Shown: positions 15,996 to 24,374 of the stretch, one piece after another
Layout: each line of letters opens with the position of its first letter
Position numbering within the stretch: the stretch's first letter is position 1
Source of the DNA: Treponema bryantii
GTDB taxonomy: Bacteria; Spirochaetota; Spirochaetia; Treponematales; Treponemataceae
Direction: 5' to 3'
Assembly: GCF_900113965.1 (NCBI RefSeq)
Contig: NZ_FORI01000003.1
Span: 1 to 64,000 of the forward strand
Length of the DNA: 64,000 bases
Program-made: the position numbers and the translations under genes
Notes under the pieces: generated by a model
Databases searched by the model: none
Seen by the model: only the letters and a program-made list of their open reading frames with translations
Told to the model about the DNA's origin: nothing

Positions 15996-17483
15996 CTAGC
16001 GTTCTACCGGCTTATAGTTTTTAATAGCTTTCTGGATATAGAATACCAGGTCATCAAGAGCAACACGTTCCTGCTCCATAGAGTCGCGGTAACGTACTGT
16101 TACTGTGTTGAACAGTTCGTTTGCAGAACCGTCTTCTTTCTTTTCCTGGATTGTATCGTAGTCTACAGTTACACAGAAAGGAGTACCAACTTCGTCCTGG
16201 CGGCGGTAGCGCTTACCTACTGTTCCAGAAGTATCGTAGTCAGTTACAAAGTCTTCCTTAAGCATGTGCTGGATTTCCTTTGCCTTTTCTGCAAGACCGT
16301 CTTTCTTCATAAGTGGAAGAACTGCAACTGTGATAGGTGCAAGACGTGGATCGAGGTGAAGAACTGTTCTGTAGTCTTCCGGCTCACCCTCTTTTGCAAC
16401 ATTCTGCTCTTCGTATGCTTCACAAAGGAACATAAGGAAGTTGCGGTTCAAACCTGCAGAAGTTTCAATCACATAAGGAATGTATTTCTTGTTTCCATCT
16501 TCCTGGTCGATGTAAGACATATCCTTCTTAGAGTATGTCTGATGCTGAGAAAGGTCAAAGTCTGTACGGCTGTGAATACCTTCAATCTCTTCAAATCCAA
16601 TCGGGAAGTTATATGTGATATCGTATGCGTCTTTTGCATAGTGAGCGAGCTTGTCGTGGTGGTGCCACTTGAGCTGCTTCTCTGGAATACCGTACTTGAG
16701 GTAGAACTGCCAGCGGTCTTTTCTCCAGCGGTCAAATGTTTCATCCTCAGTTCCTGGCTTACAGAAGTATTCCATTTCCATCTGCTCGAATTCGCAGGTA
16801 CGGAAAATAAAGTTCTTAAAGATGATTTCGTTACGGAATGATTTACCAACCTGAGCAACACCGAAAGGTACCTTCATGCGGTTAGACTGAACAATGTTCT
16901 TGAAGTCTGTGAAAATACCCTGACATGTTTCAGGACGGAGATAAATCAAATGGCTGTCGTCTGCAATTGGTCCCTGATATGTCTTGAACATAAGATTGAA
17001 CTCGCGTACAGCAGTGTACTTGCGGTTCTTGCTTCCACATGTTGGACAGTTGATATTTGCATCGATGAAAGCTTTCATTTCATCGTGAGTCATTGTATCA
17101 ACAGGTTTTCCAGGATTGATTTCTGGATTTGCAGCGATGAAGTCTTCGATAAGCTTATCTGCTCTGTGGCGTGCATTACATTCAATACAGTCAACCATAG
17201 GGTCAGAGAAGTGGTCAACGTGACCAGAAGCCTTCCATGTTGTATGATGCTGGAAGATAGCAGAATCAAGACCAACTACATCATCGTGAAGCTGAGTCAT
17301 GTAGTGCCACCATTCGTTCTGAATATTTCTCTTGAATTCTACACCGAGCGGACCGTAGTCCCAAGCGCCTGCCTGGCCACCATAGATTTCAGAAGCCTGA
17401 TATACAAAGCCTCTTCTTTTACACAAGCTGATGATTTTGTCCAGGGTACATGCGTGTGTGTCTTTTGTTTCAGTTTTTGCCAT
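15996..17483 (-). CDS. glyS: Glycyl-tRNA synthetase (homodimeric class II)
   Basis: A 495-aa alpha2-type GlyRS, which charges tRNA-Gly. The start RGFVYQASEIYGGQAGAWDY and following GPLGVEFKRNIQ are diagnostic. The inserted zinc-type segment (DCIECNAR and NCPTCGSKN) is present. Class II motif 2 lies in GKSFRNEI and motif 3 near SAGLNRNFLMFL. The anticodon-binding domain occupies the last 110 residues (DPRLAPITVAVLPL onward). AAGGAG lies 7 nt before the ATG. It follows two PilZ genes, with a 131-bp gap that contains an imperfect stem-loop but no obvious T-box. A 382-aa antisense ORF across it is a codon-bias shadow. Confidence 0.97.
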   Translation of the reverse strand: MAKTETKDTHACTLDKIISLCKRRGFVYQASEIYGGQAGAWDYGPLGVEFKRNIQNEWWHYMTQLHDDVVGLDSAIFQHHTTWKASGHVDHFSDPMVDCIECNARHRADKLIEDFIAANPEINPGKPVDTMTHDEMKAFIDANINCPTCGSKNRKYTAVREFNLMFKTYQGPIADDSHLIYLRPETCQGIFTDFKNIVQSNRMKVPFGVAQVGKSFRNEIIFKNFIFRTCEFEQMEMEYFCKPGTEDETFDRWRKDRWQFYLKYGIPEKQLKWHHHDKLAHYAKDAYDITYNFPIGFEEIEGIHSRTDFDLSQHQTYSKKDMSYIDQEDGNKKYIPYVIETSAGLNRNFLMFLCEAYEEQNVAKEGEPEDYRTVLHLDPRLAPITVAVLPLMKKDGLAEKAKEIQHMLKEDFVTDYDTSGTVGKRYRRQDEVGTPFCVTVDYDTIQEKKEDGSANELFNTVTVRYRDSMEQERVALDDLVFYIQKAIKNYKPVER

Positions 17484-17614
17484 TTATATCTCCTTACGAC
17501 TCTGGCGTGGGCCGTTTTTGATTTTTTTGCCACAACGCACCGGGAAAGGCCGTCAATGGCGTTTTTAAGTTGTAAATGTGAGATTATCATAAAAAGGAAA
17601 TGTATGCAAACAGA

Positions 17615-18565
17615 TTACAGAATATCATCATCAATATTTGAACCTGTAAACTTTACTTCTGCCTCGCCCTCTTCTTCAAGCGGTTCAAGCGCATCAACTG
17701 TTTCAAGTTCACCGTAATCTCTATCCCTTACAGCATGCAGCTGAGAGTATTCATCAGATTGATTATAACGGGTATCATCCTTTTCCACATTAGCTATAAG
17801 GGTATTCATTTTTTCATCAAACTTCTGGAATATATAATCGCGGATATAAGTTTTTGTTGATTCAGGATTTTCATTTGTAAGCATAAGAACCGACATTGCA
17901 GTTCCATCAGGATTTACCTGTGTATTAAAAACAATGCAGGAACACACCATAGATTTTCTTCCGGCAGAAAGACAAAGATTTCGCAAAAGTGTGTTTTTCT
18001 GGAACATAGACATTAATTCCTGCTTATAGGTAATGGCAAAACCTACACTGGAAATATCCTTTATATTAATAGTATAAAGTTTACCTTCTGAGGTCATATA
18101 ACCGCTTACATCTTTTTCGTTACGTGTATCAAGACGAAGATATTTACGGCGGCCTTTTGCTCCATTTAAGTCCAGAATAGCGGCAAAGTGTTCAAGTATT
18201 TTTTCCTGTTTTGAGATAAGTGTAAAACCACACGGAAGTCTTACGTTCATAAGAAACTTATCTTTATCTTCCCAGGTGGCATTCTGTGTAACAATTCCCA
18301 GATAGATTCCCTGCAATTCCGGAATTAAAGAAAAGCTTTTCATATAGTTATACCATTCTGAATAGGAAAGCTGCTCATCAATATCAATAAAACACATGGA
18401 ATCAGGATAAACAGAAAGAACTCTTTTAACTTTTTTATATTCTTTTAAAATGTAGACTTCATATTCGTTTTTACGAAGATAATCGATAAGATATTTTTCA
18501 ATATTGAATGTCGGATTCACAAAAAAGATTTTGCGCCCGAACAAAGGATTCTCTCTTGATTCCAT
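17615..18565 (-). CDS. Receiver-like plus PilZ domain protein (paralogue 1)
   Basis: A 316-aa protein. The first 130 residues show a receiver-like alternation of beta strands and helices (KIFFVNP.., EYEVYILKEY, SMCFIDIDEQLSYSEW), but no clean phosphoacceptor pocket. The PilZ domain follows, with the c-di-GMP-binding RxxxR as RKYLR (about 140) and the D/NxSxxG motif as DISSVG. The tail is acidic. It probably reads c-di-GMP and passes the signal through its N-terminal domain. The closest relative is the 418-aa gene directly upstream, so this is a tandem duplication. It has its own promoter (18574-18603) ending 8 nt before the ATG. Confidence 0.85.
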   Translation of the reverse strand: MESRENPLFGRKIFFVNPTFNIEKYLIDYLRKNEYEVYILKEYKKVKRVLSVYPDSMCFIDIDEQLSYSEWYNYMKSFSLIPELQGIYLGIVTQNATWEDKDKFLMNVRLPCGFTLISKQEKILEHFAAILDLNGAKGRRKYLRLDTRNEKDVSGYMTSEGKLYTINIKDISSVGFAITYKQELMSMFQKNTLLRNLCLSAGRKSMVCSCIVFNTQVNPDGTAMSVLMLTNENPESTKTYIRDYIFQKFDEKMNTLIANVEKDDTRYNQSDEYSQLHAVRDRDYGELETVDALEPLEEEGEAEVKFTGSNIDDDIL

Positions 18566-18573
18566 ATAGATAA

Positions 18574-18603
18574 ATTATACTCTCCAATAAATACATCTGT
18601 AAA
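18574..18603 (-). promoter_or_regulatory. Promoter of PilZ paralogue 1, predicted leaderless
   Basis: Minus-strand TTTACA (18598-18603), an 18-bp spacer and a perfect TATAAT (18574-18579). The ATG at 18565 lies 8 nt after the -10, leaving no room for a Shine-Dalgarno. Confidence 0.7.
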
Positions 18604-18609
18604 GTTTTT

Positions 18610-19866
18610 CTACTTTGCAGAATCCTCAGAAGCTTTTTTAGCTTCCGGCTTTGCTTCTTCTGAACCTTCTGCAGCCGCTTTCTTTTCTTCAGAATTTTCT
18701 GCTGCAGCTTCTTTATTTTCTTCGCTTGAATCTTTTGATTCGTTTAATTCAGTTGCTTCTTCGGCTTCTTCTATTACTTCTTCTGCCTCTTCTATATTTT
18801 CGGCAGAATCTGCACTCTGGTCGGCTTCTACAACTTTTGGTTTCTTATTTGAATAATCTTCAACATCCGGCGGAATAGCATAAATCAGATTTTCAAAGCG
18901 CTGTTCCAGTTGCTCAAAGATAAAGTTCTTGATTACCTTTTTATCATCCTCACCTACCTGCTTTGCAAAAAGCATTATAGCAAATAATCTGTTTGCATCA
19001 ACAACCTTAATATCAAAAACAACAGATGGAGTTACAATAGAACGTCTTCCAAGGGTAATAGAAAAACTTGGAACGAGCATTTTCTTCTGGAGCGCATCTC
19101 CATAACTTCTAGGATAAAAACAAGTAAAACCAACAGATGAAATATTAAGGATAGTAACCTGCAAAAGCTGAGTTTTTGTTGCAAAATATCCATTGATTGT
19201 GATTGAAGGATCACAGTCCAGACGAACATATTTTCTGCGGCCCTTTGCACCATTAAGTTCAAGAATACCAATAATCTTTTCAATAAGGGCCGAACCTTTA
19301 AACTCATCAAGCATAATAAATCCGCCAGGAAGAGAAAGATTCATCATAAATCTTTCTTTCTGGGGCTTTGGAATAACTGCAGACATGAGGCCCACAAAAA
19401 TGGTTTTCAGTTTTTCATCCTTCTGGAAAGACTGAATAAAATTAAACCATTCGTCATAGCTCAGTTCATCATCAATAAAGATAAAACAAAGTGCATCCGG
19501 GAACTTTCTTAGCGCATTCTTTGTGTATTTATAATCGCTGATAATATAAGCTTCATACTCATGTAGTTTTAATTCGAGATGAAGATAGTTTTCTACATAC
19601 AAAGGAGGATTAACAAAGAAAACTTTTCGCCCGATTATAGGGTTTTCACATCTTGGAGCGGTTGCAACCGGAACAGGTTCAGGGGCAGGAGGAGGAGTTG
19701 CTTCATCAGATGCTTCTGCCTCGTTCTGGGCATTTTCCATCTGTTCAGTCTGCTCTGCGTTTTCTTCCGCTGGCTGTTCCGTAGTCTGTTCTGCTGCCGG
19801 TGTATCCTGAGAAGTTGTATTATCTTTTTTTTCTGCTTCTTCCTCAGCAGGAATAGAATCACTCAT
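18610..19866 (-). CDS. Receiver-like plus PilZ domain protein (paralogue 2) with acidic tails
   Basis: A 418-aa protein with the same core as the 316-aa neighbour: GRKVFFVNPPLYVENYL, CFIFIDDELSYDEW, then the PilZ motifs RKYVR (about 207) and NISSVG. It adds an acidic Glu/Pro/Ala-rich N-terminal extension of about 75 residues and a Glu/Ala/Ser-rich C-terminal tail of about 90 residues, both probably disordered. Intact binding motifs point to c-di-GMP binding. It lies 49 nt downstream of dus and 44 nt upstream of paralogue 1. The two cores have diverged substantially, so the duplication is not recent. Confidence 0.85.
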   Translation of the reverse strand: MSDSIPAEEEAEKKDNTTSQDTPAAEQTTEQPAEENAEQTEQMENAQNEAEASDEATPPPAPEPVPVATAPRCENPIIGRKVFFVNPPLYVENYLHLELKLHEYEAYIISDYKYTKNALRKFPDALCFIFIDDELSYDEWFNFIQSFQKDEKLKTIFVGLMSAVIPKPQKERFMMNLSLPGGFIMLDEFKGSALIEKIIGILELNGAKGRRKYVRLDCDPSITINGYFATKTQLLQVTILNISSVGFTCFYPRSYGDALQKKMLVPSFSITLGRRSIVTPSVVFDIKVVDANRLFAIMLFAKQVGEDDKKVIKNFIFEQLEQRFENLIYAIPPDVEDYSNKKPKVVEADQSADSAENIEEAEEVIEEAEEATELNESKDSSEENKEAAAENSEEKKAAAEGSEEAKPEAKKASEDSAK

Positions 19867-19915
19867 TGGTATATTTCCGCCCCATCAAGTAAAATTCATT
19901 AACAGCATACAGGTT

Positions 19916-20926
19916 TCAGTTTTTAATCACTTTTGTTCTGTCATCAGGGCATTTTTCAAAATACTCTCTGATTGCGTCCTTCAGTTCATCAATTCCTTTT
20001 TCTGCCGCATTTACAAATTGTGTCTGGGCATAATGCGCAAACTGAAAGTTCATGCAAAAGTATGTAAAGAACCTTTGAAGCCGGGTTTTATAAAATTCCT
20101 TCGGCTGATACTGTTCTATGTTTCTTATATAATCATAACACACTTTTTCCATATCTACCTTAATTTCTTTATTTTTTTCTGCACGAATCTGGCTGAAAAT
20201 CCAGGGCTTTTGAACACTGGCGCGGGAAATCATAATTCCACTGATATCCGGACAGGTTTTAAGTGCATATTCAGCAGATGCCAGGTCCTTTACATTTCCA
20301 TTAAGATAGATTTCAACACCATCCCCCTTATAACGGTCGCACAAGGCCTGGCAATATGAATAACGCGGCGGACGCGAGAGTTTTTCTTTTTTAGTTCTTG
20401 GATGAAGTGTTAAAAGCTTTGCTCCATTTTCAACAAGCATATCGCAGAAAGAAAAAAAGCCTTCATCTGTAAAATCTTCATCTCCAAGGCGAAGCTTTAC
20501 AGAAAATCTTTTTGGAGTTTCCGGATGTTCCTTATTATAGAAGTTTACTTCCTTACCTACTTCACTTACCATTTGCCGTGTTTCTTCTATTGGCCGTGTC
20601 ATCCAGCCAATTCCTGCACCTGTTTTATAAACATCTGGAGCAGAGCAGCCCATATTAAGGTCCAGTCCAAGCCCCGGAAGAGAGAGAAGCTGTCGTGCAG
20701 CAGGAACCATTTTTTCTATATCATGACCGGTAAGCTGCCATACAACCTTTTCCGGAACGGGAGTTGGATCTATATAGTATTTTTCAAAAGGACCGGCGTT
20801 CAAAAGAGAGCCCGCATTAATCATTTCATTAAAATATTCATCACAGCCGCCAAACTGTTCAACAAGGATTCTGAAAGCCGGATGAGAAATAGTAGCCATT
20901 GGTCCACAGATTAATTTTCTATTCAT
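19916..20926 (-). CDS. dus: tRNA-dihydrouridine synthase
   Basis: A 336-aa flavoprotein of the Dus family, reducing specific uridines in tRNA D-loops with NADPH and FMN. A CGPMATISHPAFR start matches the FMN-binding beginning of the TIM barrel. DLNMGCSAPDVYKTGAG holds the catalytic cysteine (C94) and phosphate contacts. Later blocks RFSVKLRLG, LLTLHPRT and LNGNVKDL match family positions. Which Dus class it is cannot be settled by eye. A TATAAT at 20936-20941 ends 9 nt before the ATG, so it may be translated from a leaderless mRNA. Confidence 0.93.
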   Translation of the reverse strand: MNRKLICGPMATISHPAFRILVEQFGGCDEYFNEMINAGSLLNAGPFEKYYIDPTPVPEKVVWQLTGHDIEKMVPAARQLLSLPGLGLDLNMGCSAPDVYKTGAGIGWMTRPIEETRQMVSEVGKEVNFYNKEHPETPKRFSVKLRLGDEDFTDEGFFSFCDMLVENGAKLLTLHPRTKKEKLSRPPRYSYCQALCDRYKGDGVEIYLNGNVKDLASAEYALKTCPDISGIMISRASVQKPWIFSQIRAEKNKEIKVDMEKVCYDYIRNIEQYQPKEFYKTRLQRFFTYFCMNFQFAHYAQTQFVNAAEKGIDELKDAIREYFEKCPDDRTKVIKN

Positions 20927-21017
20927 ATCTTATATATTATAGCAAAATTTCTTTGAAATATCCTGCATTTAGTATTATCATTATAAGGCATATAAAAATC
21001 AGATGGAGAAGAAAAAT

Positions 21018-21734
21018 ATGTTCGAACGTAAAAAGTATAAAAATTTTGCAAAAAAACAACTTGCCGGCCGCTGGGGAATTCCAATTCTTGTAACTATTAC
21101 AATTACAGTTATTTCAACAATTTTTGCTATTCCAGATACATTACAGCTTATCCGAAACGGTTATATCAGCGCAATTCTGAACTCAGACTATGTAGCTGCA
21201 TCCGAAGCTGTTAATGCCGCAAACTCAACGTCATTTATAACATCTATTATTAATATGATTGTTAGTGCAATTCTTGAAGTTGCAGCCATCGGTGTTTATA
21301 TAAAAATGTCTCGTTCACCAGAACCAGTTTCTTTTTCTGATTTTATAGAAGGATTTAATAACTGGGCACGTGCTGCACTTACAATTCTCTGGCAGTTCCT
21401 CTGGATTTTCCTCTGGACTTTGCTTTTTATCATCCCAGGTATTATTAAAGCAATCGCCTACTCTCAAATGTACTATATAATTGCAGAATATAAAGAAGTT
21501 TCTGTTACAAAAGCCATGCGAATAAGTATGGAAATTACAAAAGGTCACAAATGGGATCTTTTTGTTCTGTCTCTCAGCTTCCTTGGCTGGCAGATTCTTT
21601 CTGCATTTACCCTTGGTATTCTAAACTTCTGGCTTACTCCATATATGAACATGACATACGTAAACGCATATCATGCACTTATGAAGGAAGCTCTTGAAAC
21701 AGGCAGAATCAGACCGGAGGATTTATCTGAATGA
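21018..21734 (+). CDS. DUF975 family membrane protein
   Basis: About 238 aa from ATG 21018, which I prefer over ATG 21003 because GGAGAAG, overlapping the earlier candidate, is a suitable ribosome site. KYKNFAKKQLAGRWGIP is the typical start of DUF975 proteins. About five hydrophobic segments follow, with an internal FSDFIEGFNNWARAALTIL and KAMRISMEITKGHKWDLFVL, both common in the family. Function unknown. Its stop overlaps the sppA start (ATGA), so the two are translationally coupled. Confidence 0.85.
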   Translation: MFERKKYKNFAKKQLAGRWGIPILVTITITVISTIFAIPDTLQLIRNGYISAILNSDYVAASEAVNAANSTSFITSIINMIVSAILEVAAIGVYIKMSRSPEPVSFSDFIEGFNNWARAALTILWQFLWIFLWTLLFIIPGIIKAIAYSQMYYIIAEYKEVSVTKAMRISMEITKGHKWDLFVLSLSFLGWQILSAFTLGILNFWLTPYMNMTYVNAYHALMKEALETGRIRPEDLSE

Positions 21735-22759
21735 AAAATACAACAAAATCTGGACTCATAGTTCTTATTCTTCTTATCCTTGGAATTTGCGGATATACCG
21801 TTTATTCAATTACAACAATGGATAAAAATAGCCCGGCTCAGACAGTAGCTTCTTCGGGAAGTTATCGTGTTGGAGAAGACTCAGATTCATATGATCCAAA
21901 TGCCGCAAAAGCTTACAAAAGTGAGTTTATTGCTGCCTTATATATTGAAGGAACTATTTCTGAAGCAAACCAGAACTATAACCAAAAATGGCTGATGGAT
22001 ACAATTTCAAGCCTTAAGAACAATAAGAAAAATACAGCACTTGCTATTTTTATTAATTCACCAGGTGGAGCTGTATATCAGGCAGATGAAGTGTATCTTG
22101 CATTGCAGGATTATAAAACTACAGGTCGCCCTGTTTATGTATATCAGGGGTCTATGGCAGCTTCCGGCGGCTACTATATTTCCTGTGCAGCCAATAAGAT
22201 TTATGCAAACCGCAATACTCTTACCGGCTGTATCGGTGTAATTATGGGCAGCTCTTATGACCTCACAGGCCTTTTTGAAAAGCTTGGAATTAAGTCTACA
22301 ACAATTCATTCAGGTAGAAATAAAAACATGATGAATTATAATGAGCCGTTCAATGATGAACAGAAAGCAATTATGCAATCTATCTGTGATGAATGTTATG
22401 TTCAGTTTGTTTCAATTGTTGCAAAAAACAGAGGCATTCAGTATGACAAATGTGTAAAACTATCTGACGGAAGACTTTATACAGCAAAGCAGGCTCTTGA
22501 AAACCGTCTTATTGATGCCGTTGATTCATGGAACAACATGCTCCGCGATCTTGCTGAAAACGAACTCAAAAAGCCTGGCATTAAAGTTGTAACTTACAAA
22601 TACCAGAAAAAGCCTTCAATTTGGGTTGATATGCTTACAGGAAAAGCTCTTGAAATTCAGAATGCAAAGGCAGCAGCTGAATTAGGAGTTCCTGTTGAAG
22701 TTATGAAATCTATTAATGATCAATCTTCAAGCATGATTCCAATGTATCTGGCAAAATAA
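21731..22759 (+). CDS. sppA: Signal peptide peptidase SppA (S49 family)
   Basis: A 342-aa short-form SppA, with one N-terminal transmembrane anchor (about 8-28) and a periplasm-facing serine protease domain. AIFINSPGGAVYQADE and GSMAASGGYYIS carry the oxyanion-hole region and the nucleophile Ser (about S145). TGCIGVIMG and the GRNKNMM segment are where the catalytic lysine of the Ser-Lys dyad is expected. It degrades signal peptides left after export. GGAGG lies 10 nt before the start, inside the end of the DUF975 gene. A family D repeat (22764-22788) separates it from the convergent methyltransferase gene. Confidence 0.93.
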   Translation: MKNTTKSGLIVLILLILGICGYTVYSITTMDKNSPAQTVASSGSYRVGEDSDSYDPNAAKAYKSEFIAALYIEGTISEANQNYNQKWLMDTISSLKNNKKNTALAIFINSPGGAVYQADEVYLALQDYKTTGRPVYVYQGSMAASGGYYISCAANKIYANRNTLTGCIGVIMGSSYDLTGLFEKLGIKSTTIHSGRNKNMMNYNEPFNDEQKAIMQSICDECYVQFVSIVAKNRGIQYDKCVKLSDGRLYTAKQALENRLIDAVDSWNNMLRDLAENELKKPGIKVVTYKYQKKPSIWVDMLTGKALEIQNAKAAAELGVPVEVMKSINDQSSSMIPMYLAK

Positions 22760-22763
22760 CACC

Positions 22764-22788
22764 GGTGGTTGAGTCTTTCGAAACCACC
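22764..22788. repeat. Family D palindromic repeat, copy D2
   Basis: GGTGGTTGAGTC..TTCGAAACCACC sits exactly between two convergent genes. Its last base is the first base of the minus-strand methyltransferase stop codon. Confidence 0.85.
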
Positions 22789-23780
22789 TATCTTGTTAAT
22801 TGATATACCCCAGCCTTCTTACCATTTACCAGTGTATGAAGGCTGTTTTGTATTTTAAAGCCTGCAGCTGCGGCTGTGCGCTCAAGTTCTTCTTTACGTG
22901 CAGAAAGAATAACCATACGGCCGTCTTGGGTAAGAACGCGGTCAAAGCTTGCAAACATCTTTTTATAAAAGCCTTCGATATCTGGAAGTTCTTCAAAGTA
23001 ACCCCAAGGCGGGTCTGTAATTACAAGATTTATTGATTTATCTGCAATATGGCTGAGAACTGTGGCATCAGCAGCGCAGCATTCAATATTCGGTGCAGAA
23101 AGCTGTTTTCGGGCTGCTGTCTGAGTGGCACGCTCGGAATCGAGGTCGCTCACATAAAGCTTTTCAAAACGGAACTTTTTTGCAAGCTGAACCGGAATTG
23201 AACCGTAACCGCAGAATGGTTCAAGAATCGTATCTGATGCCTGAATGTCTGCAAAACAGCAGATAAGATATGCAATTTCCGGGCGTAGTTCTCCCTTATT
23301 CAGATTCTTTTCTGTAAACTCACGTTTTGAAATGAGTTCTCCACAAAAGGCAAAACCTTCCCGGCGGATAGAAAACCAGACTTCGTTAGTTGGAGAAAGA
23401 CGGTCGAGTTTTAACTTTGAGTTTTGAAGCACATAATCTTCGGCGCGACGGGTAAGATTCTTATCAACCTTAGCAAACTGATTTTCGTTTTGAAAACGAA
23501 CACGGAAACTTCCTTTATTTACAAGAAAATAATTCTTACCAGAACACACAGAACCAACCAGAGAAGGAAAACTAAGTCCCTTCCCTTTCATTGTCTTAAG
23601 TACAAAAAATGTGTTATTAAAATATATGATTTTATCAAGTTCCCGAGAATCCCCGTCAAAACGGTAATGCACAAGGCCGTCATACAAATTAATAATTTTC
23701 AGATTCTTAAAACGTTTTGTGAGATCCTGTTCGATAACAGATTGAAATCCGGTAATAAAAGAAGAAACAAATTCCGCCAT
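22788..23780 (-). CDS. THUMP-domain RNA methyltransferase
   Basis: A 330-aa protein of the Trm11/RlmL-N-like group. The N-terminal half resembles the NFLD/THUMP RNA-binding module. The C-terminal half is a class I SAM-dependent methyltransferase: ILEPFCGYGSIPVQLA is motif I, LYVSDLDSERA is motif II, and LVITDPPWGYF is the (N/D)PPW catalytic motif of N-methyltransferases. The likely product is an N2-methylguanosine in tRNA or rRNA; the exact site is not readable. The gene ends in family D repeat D2. A weak TATATT at 23788-23793 lies 7 nt before the start. Confidence 0.88.
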   Translation of the reverse strand: MAEFVSSFITGFQSVIEQDLTKRFKNLKIINLYDGLVHYRFDGDSRELDKIIYFNNTFFVLKTMKGKGLSFPSLVGSVCSGKNYFLVNKGSFRVRFQNENQFAKVDKNLTRRAEDYVLQNSKLKLDRLSPTNEVWFSIRREGFAFCGELISKREFTEKNLNKGELRPEIAYLICCFADIQASDTILEPFCGYGSIPVQLAKKFRFEKLYVSDLDSERATQTAARKQLSAPNIECCAADATVLSHIADKSINLVITDPPWGYFEELPDIEGFYKKMFASFDRVLTQDGRMVILSARKEELERTAAAAGFKIQNSLHTLVNGKKAGVYQLTR

Positions 23781-23830
23781 GAGAATAAATATATATACTT
23801 TTTTGAGTTTTTAATAGTATGCAGACACTA

Positions 23831-23989
23831 TGATGATTGGATACTCCCGTGGAAAAAGCCTGAAGGCATGCTCGTGATGCCTCGACGCACCCTTTTTCAA
23901 AGGGCGCTCTGTATTATCTGCGAGGACAGACTATCAGTATCGGCATCAAGGCAACCTTCAGACTTTTTCCACTCCGTACCCAATCATCA
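23831..23989 (+). repeat. Structured repeat family A, copy A2
   Basis: The outer arms TGATGATTGG (23831-23840) and CCAATCATCA (23980-23989) pair perfectly. The bulges hold CTCCCG (23844-23849) and CTCCG (23972-23976). A 16-bp inner stem (23851-23866 with 23955-23970) has one mismatch. The centre shares GCCTCGACGC, CGCTCTGTATT, GCGAGGACAGA and CAGTATCGGCA with copy A3. In the centre, CCTCG and TCTGT (23880-23884, 23908-23912) can pair with the contiguous CGAGG and ACAGA (23921-23930) in pseudoknot order. It points the same way as A1 and is likewise followed by a family B copy. Confidence 0.78.
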
Positions 23990-24013
23990 CCTTTCCTGAA
24001 ATCCTCTAAAAAA

Positions 24014-24042
24014 TTGTATTATATTTATTTTCTGGCTATACA
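24014..24042 (+). promoter_or_regulatory. Possible promoter before repeat B2
   Basis: TTGTAT, a 17-bp spacer, then TATACA. The segment overlaps a 13-nt string (ATTTTCTGGCTAT) that also occurs just before repeat A1 at 437-449. The -35 and -10 are each imperfect, so this is weak. Confidence 0.3.
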
Positions 24043-24080
24043 GCGGAAGGATATTGTTCAAAAAAAATATCACAGTAAAT

Positions 24081-24248
24081 TTCAAAAATACATTCAGAAA
24101 TCGTGGGACGCAGGCAAAATGAAAAAGAGGGCCCCAGGGTTGCGCAATTATTCTGGCGAAGCCAGAATGAAGCGCGATGGGACCCTGGGAGATTGCTTTT
24201 TCAGTTTTGCCGTCGCTGGGACCCGCGATTTCTGAATGTATTTTTGAA
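24081..24248 (+). repeat. Structured repeat family B, copy B2
   Basis: The outer arms 24081-24103 and 24226-24248 are perfect 23-bp complements (TTCAAAAATACATTCAG.. against ..CTGAATGTATTTTTGAA). The 122-bp core (24104-24225) differs from B1 at three positions, one of which falls in the 3-nt loop of the terminal TTCTGGC/GCCAGAA hairpin. Where the conserved core meets the arm, B1 has AATTG/CAATT and B2 has AATCG/CGATT, a compensated pair. Confidence 0.82.
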
Positions 24249-24290
24249 TATTCCGCTAATTTTTGTTTTTGAAAGATACCTATCAATCAC

Positions 24291-24319
24291 TAGACACACT
24301 ACAAGAAAATAAATATAAT
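24291..24319 (+). promoter_or_regulatory. Promoter of the infC-rpmI-rplT operon
   Basis: TAGACA (24291-24296), a 17-bp spacer and a perfect TATAAT (24314-24319). Transcription would begin near 24326, giving a leader of about 50 nt before the TTG start of infC. Confidence 0.75.
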
Positions 24320-24347
24320 ACAAAGATACACGCTATATGTTTAAAAT

Positions 24348-24363
24348 GTGTTTTACAAAACAC
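24348..24363 (+). promoter_or_regulatory. Small hairpin next to infC ribosome binding site
   Basis: GTGTTTT and AAAACAC form a 7-bp inverted repeat with a very short loop, ending 2 nt before AGGAGG. It could modulate ribosome access, but the stem is AT-rich. Confidence 0.35.
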
Positions 24364-24374
24364 CAGGAGGAAAA

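Noticed and set aside
15693-16841. 382-aa plus-strand ORF opposite glyS
   Set aside because: It lies entirely antisense to glyS and part of the AKR gene, is Cys/Phe/Val-rich, and has no recognisable domain; it is a codon-bias shadow.
17484-17614. T-box leader for glyS
   Set aside because: The gap has an imperfect stem-loop but no T-box sequence (TGGNACCGCG type), specifier loop or terminator.
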